A DNA stretch of 64,000 nucleotides, from positions 248,001 through 312,000 of the forward strand of contig JAJTUP010000026.1 in assembly GCA_021399435.1 (NCBI GenBank). Reading direction: 5' to 3'. Within the stretch, counting starts at the first letter, position 1. Each line of letters starts with the position of its first letter. Origin of the DNA: Diaporthe sp. PMI_573. Its lineage: Eukaryota > Ascomycota > Sordariomycetes > Diaporthales > Diaporthaceae. The notes under the pieces were generated by a model that was given only the letters and a program-made list of their open reading frames with translations, was not told the DNA's origin and made no database searches. Below, one piece after another: positions 31,618 to 42,358 of this stretch. A program made the position numbers and the translations under genes.

Positions 31618-33486
31618 ATGGAGCACCCACCCCCTCAATCCCACCCCCCAGAGGTCAACATCACCACCCTCAACTGCTGGGGCCTCAAGTTCAACATCTC
31701 AAAGCTCCGCCAGCCTCGCCTACAAGAGATCGGCAGACAGGTTGCCCGTGCCTCTCCCACGCCCGACATCCTCTGCCTGCAGGAGGTATGGGCGCAAGAT
31801 GACTACCTCGCCGTCCGCCGCGAGACCGCCGCCATCCTGCCCCACGGCAAGTTCTATCACAGCGGCGCCTTTGGCGGCGGACTAGCTATCCTGTCGCGGT
31901 GGCCCATCGAGGAGTCCTCCATGGTCCCCTACACCCTCAACGGCCGCCCCACCGCCTTCTGGCGCGGCGACTGGTACGTCGGCAAGGGCGTCGCCTGCGC
32001 CCGCCTGCGCTACGGGCCACAACCCGCCGACCTCATCGAGGTCTTCAACACCCACACCCACGCCCCCTATGACTCGGATCGCGGCGACTCCTACCGCGTC
32101 CACCGCCACGCCCAGGCCTGGCAGCTCGCCAAGCTGCTGCGCGGCGCCGCAGAGCGCGGCCACCTCGTCGTTGCCGCCGGCGACTTCAACATGACCCCGC
32201 TGTCCGCCGCCCACCGCATCATCACCGCCCGCGCCCCCGTGCGCGACGTCTGGCGCGTCCTCTACCCGGATTCCAGCCTGGGCTGCTCGCAGGACGCCGC
32301 CGAGACCCAGAGGGCCAGGCCGGTGCCCACGGCCGACTTCAACCTCGTCGAGAACGGCGCCACCTCCAACAGCGTCTTCAACACCTGGCGGTGGCCCCCC
32401 TCCGACCAGAAGAAGCTCGGCCGCGGCCGCCCCATCATCGGCGTCGACCCGGCCCGCCCGGACCCGCGCGGCAAGAGGCTGGACTACGTCTTCGCGAGCA
32501 CCGGCCCGCGCGAGCTCGAGGACGGCGCCGTCGGCGGCTGGGTCGTCCGCGACGCCCGCGTCGGCATGACCGCGCGCCACCCAGACCTGGGCTGCAGCCT
32601 GTCGGACCACTTCTCCGTCGAGGTGACCCTGTCCTTCCACACGACCACCCGGGATGCCGCCGAGGCCGCCAGCCTCAAGTGGCCGCTGCCACCCGGAGCA
32701 ACCTCGTCGCTTTCGGCCTTCCGCACCTCCGCCCTCCCGCCGCCCCTCCACCTCCACCGTCACGACCACCACGGCGGCCTCGATAACGTCACCACCACAA
32801 CCAAGGAAGACGCCGCCGAACCACCCCCAAGCGTCTCCCCCCTCTCTGCCGAGGGCGGTAGCCCCGCAAACGGCGCCTTCCTGCAGCTACAGACCCCAAC
32901 ACCATCGTCGACGCGCACCTCCTTCATCCAGCGGCCCCGCTCCCGCCAGTCCACCAGCCCCTCCAACGCCGCCGCAGCGGCAGCAGCAGACCACGACGCC
33001 CAGCTCCTCTCCTCCCTCGGCCCATCCCCGTCCGGCGCAGGCGGTGGCCGCGACGACGGCCCCTCCTCCCCGTTCCTCTCGTCACCAGCCCCCTTCGGCC
33101 AGCGCGGGGAGGACTTCGACAGCCTCATCGCGAGCCTGGAGGCCTACCAGGCCCGCGAGGCCGCCCAGGCCTTCCACCGCGCCCTGCACTTCGGCTCCTG
33201 GGTGCTCGTCGCCGTCGCCTGCTACATTGCCGTGTGGTTCGTCCCCACCCACGGCGGCGGCGGCCTCACGCGGGCCCAGAACCACGCCGTCAACTTCGTG
33301 CTTCTGCTCCTGAGCAGTCTTGGTCTCGTGGCCGGCTGTGTAGACGGGCTGATGGCCCTCTTGTTCTTCAGGGGCAGCGAGCAGAGGGCGTTGAAGGAGT
33401 ACGAATGGGAGCTGAGGAACGCCAGGGCATTAGCAGCCGCCGGGGGCCACGGCGTCGTCGAGGAGGTCGGCGGGTTCAAGTCATGA
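31618..33486 (+). CDS. ISC1: Inositol phosphosphingolipid phospholipase C / neutral sphingomyelinase
   Basis: Single exon, 622 residues, ATG at 31618. The N-terminal endonuclease/exonuclease/phosphatase domain carries the nSMase signatures: NCWGLKF near residue 20, the Mg-binding glutamate in LCLQEVW, NTHTHAPY, GDFNMTP with the catalytic Asp and Asn, and SDHFSVE with the general-base His (about 325). A disordered Ser/Pro/His-rich linker of roughly 150 residues follows. Two membrane segments close the protein (WVLVAVACYIAVWFV and FVLLLLSSLGLVAG), then a short charged tail. Isc1 hydrolyses inositol phosphosphingolipids to ceramides at ER and mitochondrial membranes. The linker is longer than in yeast Isc1 (477 residues). 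Confidence 0.9.
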   Translation: MEHPPPQSHPPEVNITTLNCWGLKFNISKLRQPRLQEIGRQVARASPTPDILCLQEVWAQDDYLAVRRETAAILPHGKFYHSGAFGGGLAILSRWPIEESSMVPYTLNGRPTAFWRGDWYVGKGVACARLRYGPQPADLIEVFNTHTHAPYDSDRGDSYRVHRHAQAWQLAKLLRGAAERGHLVVAAGDFNMTPLSAAHRIITARAPVRDVWRVLYPDSSLGCSQDAAETQRARPVPTADFNLVENGATSNSVFNTWRWPPSDQKKLGRGRPIIGVDPARPDPRGKRLDYVFASTGPRELEDGAVGGWVVRDARVGMTARHPDLGCSLSDHFSVEVTLSFHTTTRDAAEAASLKWPLPPGATSSLSAFRTSALPPPLHLHRHDHHGGLDNVTTTTKEDAAEPPPSVSPLSAEGGSPANGAFLQLQTPTPSSTRTSFIQRPRSRQSTSPSNAAAAAAADHDAQLLSSLGPSPSGAGGGRDDGPSSPFLSSPAPFGQRGEDFDSLIASLEAYQAREAAQAFHRALHFGSWVLVAVACYIAVWFVPTHGGGGLTRAQNHAVNFVLLLLSSLGLVAGCVDGLMALLFFRGSEQRALKEYEWELRNARALAAAGGHGVVEEVGGFKS

Positions 33487-33907
33487 GTATTCTGTCCCAC
33501 GGAGAAGGTTGCAGCCGTTGACGTGGGTGAACCCAACGATATGGGGCTGTAAATGCCAGGGTGGGTGCCCATATATATATATATATATATATATCTGTAT
33601 ATATGTTGCCCGACAAGGGAGGAAAATATTAATCTATTAATGTAGGCAAGAATCAAATGCGGTCTATTCATACTGCTCTCCAAACTCTGCGGCCTGTCTT
33701 ACTCCACTCCCTAGCCTCTGCCCGTCTATTTATATCGTTTCCCCATGAACCTTTATTTTGCATCCCTCCCGTAGGCCTTGACCGCGCAATCCTGGAGGTC
33801 TACACCATGCATTTCTGGAGGCGGGCGATCTTTACGACACAACCTCAAGCAGGGAGTCGCCCAAACAAGTCCAGGCACACAACAAGCCCACACAGCGCCC
33901 AGGTCAG
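33487..33907. other. Intergenic between convergent ISC1 and NDR kinase
   Basis: Contains two 3' flanks and an AT microsatellite at 33571-33594. No coding sequence is supported. Confidence 0.5.
33571..33594. repeat. (AT)12 microsatellite
   Basis: Twelve AT units about 90 bp after the ISC1 stop, close to the probable 3' end of its transcript. Confidence 0.95.
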
Positions 33908-36678
33908 TTAGTTCATGCTCACCCTCCCCGGATTGAATGCCCCCAATGGAGCAAGGTGCTCAAATCCGGGCGGGGGGCCCAGCCTCCCTCCACCACTTGT
34001 ACCCGGGCCCAATCCATTCCCGGCGGCTCTGCCTACAGACGTCTCGATTGGCACGCCCGCCGTGCTGGTCGGGCCGGGACCAATCGGTGGGCGCATCGTC
34101 AGCGTCTGTGTCTGTGCCTGCGTATGGGCCTGCATCCGCTTCCAGTCGTACCCTATAAAAGCCGTCTTCTTCCTCAGTTCCATGGCGACTCGCATCGTGA
34201 CGGGGTCGCGCAACAGACGATCGCGCGGGCGCTTCTTCTCCTTCTTTCCGTACAAGCGCACCAGTGCCTTTAGTGTATCGCGCTCTGTCGCCCGCAGCCC
34301 CGGCTCAGTGTCCACCTGGACATCGAAGTTGCGCAGGCGAAGACTGTCATAAGGGACGTTCAGCCAGGAACGTACTGCCGCCTGGATGCCGCAGTTAAAG
34401 GGCTCCAGTGTCTTGGCGAGGAGAGCCTCGCGTTCAGCACGCCTTTTGGATGCGCTGGTCACTGCAGTGGCGGCCGCGGTTCCAGCCACGGCTCCAGCCG
34501 TCGCAAAGACGGGCGTAGCAGGAGCCTTCGGCGTTACAGATGACTGGGCCGCCTCACGCGCTGGAGGGGGCGGGATGGAATTTGGAGTCATTGGCAAATT
34601 TACGTGGCTGACAGTCGTGGCAGCCGATGAGCCGGGGTTTGGTACGACATCACACACCTTCTGGCCGACTAATCCACTAGCAGCTGCTCCGTCCAGGCCG
34701 TCGACTGCCTTCCTGTCGACAACATGCGTTGAAGTCTCTGGCAGGGTCAGTGCCTCATCTTCGTCTTCATCGTTACTGTCTGACAGATCTGTGATGGGCT
34801 CATCATCGTCAAAGTATTGGGTATCATCGGTCGAACGAAGCAACGGAACAAAGGGCGGGTCGATTTCGTGGAGCCTCTCCCAAGGAACACCTTTGAACCA
34901 TTTGTGAGCCTTGATGTCCTCGGCATCGTATGGGAACACAAAGCGGTCTGTGAAGGCCTGGTTCGTCCCATTGCCGGCGCTGCTCGCGAATTGGGACCGT
35001 TGCTGCATGTCCTTGTACTGGTATCGTTGGCTGCACAGCCGAGTTGCTGGTTCCTGGATGAGGCTGGCAATGAGATGCTGGCAGCGGCTCGACACAAGTG
35101 GACGAGAAGGAAATGCAAAAGTCGAGCGAAAGTTCTGGGTGTGGTCTGAAGTCAGCCTCACTGGGATGTCCTCGGATAAACAGGAGCTGTCGTCACTTAC
35201 CAGGATGTTCTGCTTGGTGTGTTGTCTCCCTTCATCAGTAAGGAAAGGAGTGTGGCCGTATAGACATTCGTACAGGATGACACCGATGCTCCACCAGTCG
35301 CAGCGTCCGTCGTATGCGGCCCCTTGCACCACCTCCGGGGCCATGTATTGGCTGGTTCCCACGACTGACTTGGCCGACGTCCTCATCCCACATCGGTTCC
35401 GCCACTGCAACAGGGGCTCGCCATCACTTACACTCTTCTTTTCATGTTTGTTGAGGCTCATCATGATGTTCGAGCTCCATTTTACGTTGTGCGACAGGGT
35501 CTGGGCGTCCAGTCTGTCCTGTTCGTCGCTATCGACCTTGAGGTTCAGTTTCTGGACGATTGAGTAACGACTGGCCTGGTAGTACGAAGAGTCATGGGAC
35601 CAGTGTCCGTTAAACGCCAGGCCAAAGTCTGATATCTTCAAGTGTCCCGATGCCGAGACAAGGAAATTGTCAGGCTTGATGTCTCGGTGGATGCAGTGCA
35701 GTGCGTGGGCCTCCTCGACACAGACAATCATCTCGGCAATGTAGAAGCGTGCAACTGGCTCGCTGAGAATGTTCTCTCTGATGAGCAGACCAAGAAAGTC
35801 TCCGCCGGGCATGTAATCCATGACGAGGTAAAGGTTGGAAGCATCTTGGAAGCTGGTAATCAATGGTACGATCCTGGTGTGGTTGTCAGCGAAATACTCT
35901 CAGTTGTTGCTGAGTCTCCCAATACGTGCCATCTGGATCCCTCGGAGGCAACAAGGAAGTCTCTCTCAGCCCGGAGATGACCTTCTTGGCTTGTACGGAG
36001 CATGCCGGACTTGCGGATAACCTTCATTGCGTACACCTTCCCATTGGGCTGGTTGTCCCAAGCCTTGCGCTTCTCTCGCACCAGCCTGACCACCCCGAAG
36101 CTGCCTTTACCCAGAGCTTTGACGACCTGGTAGTCATTGCAGCATGAAGAAGCCGTGCCTTTGCCCTCTTTTAGAGCTCTCATGATTCGTGCCTTCATGA
36201 CCCGCGTCTCTCGCGAGTGGTTGGACTCGTTGAGGAAGAACTGGCCTCTCAGCCGGTCCCTCTCAGACTCGGGGACGGCAGCACCCATATGCCAAAGTTT
36301 GCTATCAAGCTGACGCAGGCGCGCCTCGCGTGCATTTGGCTGAGCTAAGCTCTCATTGAAATAGGTCTCGAGGTAGATCTTGGCTGCGGCAGCATTCTCG
36401 ACAGTGGCGACTGTGGGCGTGATTTCAGTTTCGGCGTCCTTTTCCTCGATCGTGTCGAGGCTGCCGTTGGTAGTATCAGGTACAACTAATGAAGCATGCT
36501 GCTGGGATTTCCACTTGGACAAGGGGCTTTTCTTTTCAGAGGAGTTGCTGGAAGAGGCTTTGGACCCAACCGAGGTCTTGCCGGTGGATTCAGAATGCTT
36601 GACGGTGTAGATGCTCGAGGTAGGGCTCGACGTGGGGGAGGAGCTTGAAGACTCCATGTTATGGTCCTGGGGTGACAT
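33908..36678 (-). CDS. NDR/LATS-family AGC serine/threonine kinase
   Basis: Exons 35930-36678, 35201-35873 and 33908-35134 give 882 residues from the ATG at 36678. Intron 1 (35874-35929) is GC-AG. Intron 2 (35135-35200, donor GTAAGT) is 66 nt with no stop, so its retention would add 22 residues. The NDR N-terminal regulatory region (about 98-160) precedes a glycine loop GKGSFGVV (about 190), the ATP-binding Lys in YAMKV (219), HRDIKPDN, DFG, the long NDR-specific insert before the activation site, and SAKSVVGTSQYMAPE. The C-terminal extension has DTQYFDDDEP in place of a standard hydrophobic motif, then a long disordered tail. NDR kinases work with Mob proteins in polarity and septation. This looks like a paralog of COT-1/Cbk1 rather than COT-1 itself. 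Confidence 0.85.
35874..35929 (-). other. GC-AG intron of the NDR kinase gene
   Basis: A 56-nt intron with donor GCACGT, CTGAC branch site and acceptor CACCAG. Splicing joins TG+G to give Trp and restores the kinase motif RW-IVPLITSF. The alternative GT four bases downstream gives the wrong phase. Confidence 0.75.
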
Positions 36679-36702
36679 GTGGAATTTCCCTGCAGCAGTC
36701 TC

Positions 36703-37201
36703 CTAAGCCTGAAGGGTAGGTCGTGTCTTGGCCAGAGGCCGACAGACTGTTGTGGGCTCATTGGGAGCTCGAAAAACAGTCGATGCCATTTTCCGCAACT
36801 TGTGTTCTGTTTTTGATGAGTCCTCGTCAAGGCGTCCTAGCTTCGTCTCGCCTCGAGCTAAGGGACTCTCGTTCACACAGTCCAAATTAGCCTGCACATC
36901 GACAGGCCCGGACAGCGTTGATGCTAGCAGGAACCGGACAGCAGTCAGCCTTTGGGCGCTTCTAGAAGATCACTCTAGGATTGCACACGGGGGACTCACC
37001 GTGAGTGCGACTAGCAAGCGACTTCAGAGCAGATAGCAGCCTGGAACCTCCTCGACGTAGCTTGGACGGTGGTGCACAGGGCGTGCTGGTGTCGGTCTCT
37101 GTCCGCAATCGATGGATCTGAGAAGCACTCGAAGAAAAGGAAGTCCGGGAAACGATGCTCGACTTCGGAGGACTGTTGTTCTGTGAATGGCTTCGCTTCA
37201 T
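36703..37201 (-). CDS. Putative spliced upstream ORF or N-terminal extension of the NDR kinase
   Basis: From the ATG at 37201 the frame runs to a donor GTGAGT at 36999, and a CTGAC branch and CTGCTAG acceptor lead into 36703-36923. The result is 140 residues, Ser/Arg-rich and disordered. It ends in TAG at 36703-36705, only 24 bases before the kinase ATG and in the same reading frame. It may be a regulatory upstream ORF, a small separate gene, or kinase N-terminus if another splice (possibly GTCTGT at about 36755 to CCCCAG inside the kinase start) removes the TAG. No family is recognised. Confidence 0.35.
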
Positions 37202-38087
37202 CTCGACGAGTTCTGGTTCATGGGGGCTGCGAAGTGGGCAACAATCTTGCCATATACAACTGATTACGGCCACAAAAACGGCCGAAAGAATAGAAATGGA
37301 AGGGTCCCAAAGATCATTCGCCTCCAGCAAAAGAGCGAGTGGAGAGGGATGCTTAGAAGATAGGTGAGAGGGGCGGCGGATGCCAGAAGGTTGGGCAAGG
37401 TAGGTAGGTAACTGTCCCTGTAGCTGCGTTGGCCTCGTGTTTGGTTGCGCCTACCGGATCCAGACTTGACGCGTTGGCGGGCAACACAAACAGTAGGCTA
37501 CCGCAGGCAAGAGCAATCTCACCTCCCATGGCCATCGTGATTGCTGATTCCGGCTCTGATGGCCTCTGAGCACGGCCATCTTCATAACAGTGAGGAAGCT
37601 TCCGACTTGGGCACGGTACGGGCTTTACAGGGTGCTAGGATACTCTGTTGATCAGAATTTGAGTTCCACAACCTTGTCTGGATTATTTGCACTTTAAAGC
37701 CTGGCGCGCAACGAAGCAATACTGAAAGAAACCAAGGCACACAGCAAATCCCACCAAGAACCCTTATGTCTTTTTCGTACGCCGTCTAATGCAATGCAGA
37801 CCTCGTCATCCCTTCCGATAAAATCTGCTACCCGTGTTCACGGCGAACCGGATCCTCGCAGACTGTGTGTAGGTCAGAAGACTCCGTTGCTGGTAAATCG
37901 ACCGCCACAACCCATGAAACCTCATCGATCTCTGCGAACGGCCAGCATAAAAGCTGGCCAGCCTCAGCGAGCCTGGTCTGGATGTTGATAATATGTAGGA
38001 CAACGTCCTGAGTGCACTTTTGTGTTTTGGGCAGCCCGTGGACCGCCATTATGAACCAGAAGTAGAAGCCAACCCCACCCTCACAGC
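37202..38087. other. Intergenic, no supported gene
   Basis: Upstream region of the NDR kinase locus and 3' flank of the FKBP gene. Only short unrelated frames occur. Confidence 0.45.
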
Positions 38088-39838
38088 TTACTTGATCTCG
38101 AGGAGCTTGACGTCGAAGATCAATGTGCTGTTAGATGGGATGCCTGGGACACCCTTGCTGCCATAGGCATGATGAGCGGGGATCGTCAGTCGGCGCTCAC
38201 CACCGACGGCCATGCCTGCAACACCAATGTCCCAACCCTTGATGACCTCACCCTTTCCGAGCTTGAAGGAGAAAGGCGCGCCCTTCTTGTTTGCTGTTTC
38301 GTAGTGTCAGCACGCACGTCCTGCTGCTTGCACTGTCACGGGTGCATCACTTACAGTCGAAGACCTTGCCGTTCTCGAGCTTGCCAATGTAACGCATGCC
38401 GACCTTGTCGCCACTCTTGGCGGTCCGACCGCTACCGACCTTGCGGTCATCGATCTTGACACCCTGGACGACCTTGACGCCGGCAGTAGGAGTGGCCTTC
38501 TTGCCCTTCTCACCAGCGGGCGAGCCAGTTGGGCCCTGCTCCAGGTTCTTGGCGAACTGGACCTTCTTCTCCGACTTTGGTGTGTCCTTGTCAGCGGCGA
38601 CAGCCTTGCCCTCGTTGTTCTTGAGCTTCTTGGCTTGCTTCTTGCTGAGCTTGGAATCCTCCTTGCCCTCCTTGGCGATCAGCTCGTCCAGGCCCTCGGC
38701 GGCATCCTCGGCAGCGCGCTTGTTCTTACCCTTCTTCGCCTCGACCAGCTTGGGCACCTCCTCCTCGTCGGTATCGATCTCCTCGACACGGCCGGCGCCA
38801 TCAATGTCGTCCAGCTCGTCCTCGGACTCGTCGCCGACCAGCTCGTCCAGCTCGGGGGGCAGATCGTACTCATCGTCGTCGGAGTCCTCTTCCTCGCTGT
38901 CGGAGGCGTGGTCCTCGTTGATAACGTAGTTACCGGTGACGTAGATGGTGTGGGTGCCGGAGTTGACGAAGAAAGCCTTCTCCTCCTCACCGATAGTGAG
39001 CTCCAGCGGCTGCTGGTAGTGCTGTGGAATTGTTAGTGGAAGCCGACCATATGCGCAACGTCAACACTCACAGCCTCTGTGTCAAGCGTGCAAACAACGA
39101 ACTGCTCAAGGTCAAGGCCGGCAAGCTCATCGTCCTCATCTTCCTCGGACTCTTCCTCGGACTCTTCCTCGTCGTCGTCGTCCTCCTCCTCCTCCTTCTC
39201 AGTAGCCTTAGCCTTGCCCTTCGAGCCGGCAGCCTTGGGGGCGGCCTTCTTGCCCTTCTTCTTGCCAGACGCGGCATCGGCCATCTCCTCGTCGGAGTCC
39301 TCCTCGTCCTTGGTGGCCTCGAGCAGCTCCTTGAGAGCCGCGGCCTGGCGTGCCTTCTTGGACTTTGAAGGGTCGCTGGGACCACCGTTGGTCTCCTCGT
39401 CGTCATCCTCGGACTCGTCCTCATCGTCGTCGCCTCCACCCAGGAGCAGGTCGCGCAGGTACTCGTCGTCCTCATCAGACTCGCCGTCGATGTCGCCAAT
39501 CGACTGCTTGACAAGCTTCAGAGTAGAGCGCGGCCGACGGGGGACTTCGGCGTCTTCCTCAACCTCTTCTGTGGGGTCAATGGCGGCCATGGTGATACGG
39601 ACCTGCCATTGTCATTGTCAGCGATCCCATCCGCGGCGCATGATTGTGCCTGCGCAATGCCATTGAGCAAGCCATATAGACAATCGCATGGTGCTGCCTG
39701 GCTCTCAAAGCAATTGTGGATGGCACGACTACATAGGAGAGTACTCACAGTGGCAGGGAAAGACTGGCTGACGGGGACCAGAATGTCTCCTGGAGGGACC
39801 TCCAGCCCGAACAGGGCGACTGGCTGCAGGGGAGACAT
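38088..39838 (-). CDS. FPR4: Nucleolar FK506-binding protein (FKBP39/Fpr3/Fpr4 type), peptidyl-prolyl isomerase
   Basis: Four exons, 39749-39838, 39072-39602, 38355-39021 and 38088-38293, give 497 residues. The introns (146, 50 and 61 nt) are all GT-AG. The N-terminal nucleoplasmin-like strand starts [18 protein letters not shown] and continues across intron 1 into RITMAAIDP. Two long acidic tracts and Lys-rich stretches follow. The C-terminal FKBP domain shows [44 protein letters not shown] and [20 protein letters not shown], with the residues that line the FK506 pocket. Such proteins are histone chaperones and proline isomerases acting on histone tails in nucleolus and chromatin. All exon joins preserve family motifs. 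Confidence 0.92.
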
Positions 39839-41104
39839 GATGTACAAAGGGTTCTGTTATTTGGTGGAGGGGGGGAGGGCTGTAAACTTTGCGCGGAAAC
39901 GACAGGCTGAATAGACTGTAAAGGTATGCGACTGGGTGATGCCGAGTAGCAGTTGGGAATTGGAAGGTGAGGGCGAAAATTTGCTTGCGCTTCAAACGAG
40001 CAGCGAGGAAAACAGGATGGAAACTGAACTCAGACCCTTGACAAGAGGAAGACCGGCCTCGAGATTTTTTGAAAAAGTTTGGATCCACCGATAGACGATA
40101 AGGCGTGCTCCTGCAGGGAGTTGGGCCAATCATAGGAGCTATAGTGGACCTAAGTGGGGACATGCAACTCTGATGCGGGCGCTAGCACTTCCACCGGGCG
40201 ACTGGGCAACTGGGCAACAGCAGGCAGAGGCAGAGATGGCTGGGCTGGGCTGGGCTGGGCTTGAGTGCAGGAAGGCAGGCAGGCAGACTTGAGCCAGGCA
40301 CAGGTACGCAATTCCCTCGTCTGGTTGGGAGGACCATTGATTGCTGCTGTGAACAATCTCCCCTCTCCAAGCCCTGAAAAGTCACAGCGTAGGTAGTGTC
40401 TACCACGAGATCATATCCATGGACCATATCAGGCAACCCAAGGCGTCATCAGCATCAGCATCATAACTGGTGGCTTGAATTGGGGGCCGTGTCATCCAGT
40501 CATTGCAGCCAGTGCAGCCACTGCCTCTCTCAACAATGACTAGATCTACTTCATCACAAAAGCCTTGATGGTCCAGTCAAACAAAGCGACAATGAGACAA
40601 TCCAGCCAACCTCCCTCTGACACTCAAAATCCTCTCCCACTCTTGCACCCTGGCTACATTCATAGCATCAGGAGACCTCAGCCTATCACTCAACCCACCT
40701 GCTCGGGTGAGCCGACTGACTCTGTGGCGCTGGGCCAAGTCTGGTCAAGACATCACAGAAGCACGTTTTCATAATGCCGTTCTATTTCCTCATCCTTCTT
40801 GAGCGCACTCAATCGGCAGTCAGTCACGGACCTCTCCGACCAGGCACACATGTTCAGACTGGCAGCAATGCTTCTTCAGACAGAGTTGTCGTATCAGAAG
40901 GAATACCTGAAAGTTTAGGTTCGCGGCCACTCTTTTCCCCTCATCCTGAAGCCATGCCGTTTTGGTCTCGACGAGGGAGACTGGCTGGATGTTCAAGCAT
41001 GCTGTCAGGCGTTTGGCCCGGCCAGGTTGTCTGGAAGAGCCTGTGGGGTAATAGCCACCACGAACGGGACGGGAAGAATCCCCTGCTGTTAATCTCCCGC
41101 GGCC

Positions 41105-41299
41105 TTATTCCACGGCTTCACTTCGCTCTGAGCAGCAAGATCCCGCCGAAACCTCGCTGTGGTGGGCGGCGGGAGCGTGTCCGTTTTCGGCAGCATCTTC
41201 CGCGGCTGCGTCGAAGTCCATCGACTTCCTACCTGCCTCATCGGCTGTATGGCCGAATGTTGAGGCTCGGAGCTGGGAGGCCGAGGCGGATGCAGTCAT
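41105..41299 (-). CDS. Possible small protein, function unknown
   Basis: A 64-codon ATG frame whose composition (Ala, Ser, Asp, Glu, with RKSMDFD and a CC pair near the end) looks coding rather than random. No signal peptide or domain is visible. It may be one exon of a larger gene; a weak donor (GTAGGA) lies inside it. Confidence 0.25.
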   Translation of the reverse strand: MTASASASQLRASTFGHTADEAGRKSMDFDAAAEDAAENGHAPAAHHSEVSAGSCCSERSEAVE

Positions 41300-42235
41300 C
41301 AACGCGCCGTTCGCCGTCTTCGGTCCTTTGCTGCAGCTACCGAGGGTCGAGCTGAGTTGACAACTGATTTTCTTGAGATTTCACCATGGCCGACTGCTTC
41401 ACGTCGATTGTATGAGGAGTTTCACAAGCAAAATCCACGGCCAGGTCTCGGGACGACTGGGGCACGTGGCCACCACCCAGCCGGGTGGATTTCGGTCGTT
41501 TCTGCTGTACCTGCAGCTCTCTACCTGGTATGTCAACATGGACGACTGCCTGCCCCTCCACCCACCCGCACAGCAACCATCCCGTCACCGTTTCTTGCTG
41601 CTGGCACGACAACACTTTTCGATCGTGGCCCCGGGAAACTAAGACGGCGGGGCCATGTAAGCCCTGACTAGGGAGTTGGGGTAGTCGAGTTGTCATCTTC
41701 ACCCCCCTCCGCCTCTATAACTCACATAGGCGTTTCATAAGACACTCCCAGCTGACCACCTTGCAGCCACTTACACCAGCCTTCCGTCCGTGATTCGCTC
41801 CAGGAACGCATTCTTCCTGGGTCGGCCCGTTAACGACTCTTGTCCTTACCCGTCTTTTGCTTTCTACCGCTGATTCTTGCCAATCACACCTCCGGTCACC
41901 CAACTCTATCCGCGTCCGTCCTTCTCCAACCTGCCGGATAGAGGTAAAAGTGGTCATCGGCGAGATGCGGTCTCCTGTCCGTCACCAACTTGGGGGTCAC
42001 TTGCGGCTTCTCGCCGCTAAGCCCGCGTGCGGCGCTGGGGTTGACCACGCGGCTTCTTTGTTCCGAAAGACAACCGTCCTGCACATGTAATTCTCCAGGA
42101 TGATGGCCAAGAGGGCGGAATGGGAAGAGGACTCAGATCTCGCTCCAGAGCGGTCACAAGAGTCAATGTGTTCTAGCCAAAGGGAACAACTGTACTTCTC
42201 GTCTCAGCCCAACTTCGTTCTCGAGGATTTTGTGA

Positions 42236-42241
42236 TATAAA
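42236..42241 (+). promoter_or_regulatory. TATA box of the amylase gene
   Basis: TATAAA lies 118 bp upstream of the ATG at 42359, the usual place for a strongly induced secreted hydrolase. Confidence 0.5.
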
Positions 42242-42358
42242 ATGCCCACGGCCTCCGAGTGACAGGATCTCGAGAGCAGCGCTGTTTCCTAGAGTTGTTG
42301 AGATACACAGGTTTTGCCCTTCTCTTCGTTACAGACCATCTCTGCTCAGTATCTCACC

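Larger units (their letters stand above)
39839..42358. other. Intergenic, promoters of FPR4 and amylase
   Basis: 2.5 kb between divergent genes. It holds a short TGGGC repeat near 40240-40261, one possible small gene (next entry), and the amylase TATA box at 42236. Nothing else is supported. Confidence 0.45.

Noticed and set aside
35417..35443. Apparent GTAAGT...CAG intron inside the NDR kinase insert
   Set aside because: It would be only 27 nt long, and the encoded DGEPLLQWRNRCG is a conserved NDR-kinase segment.
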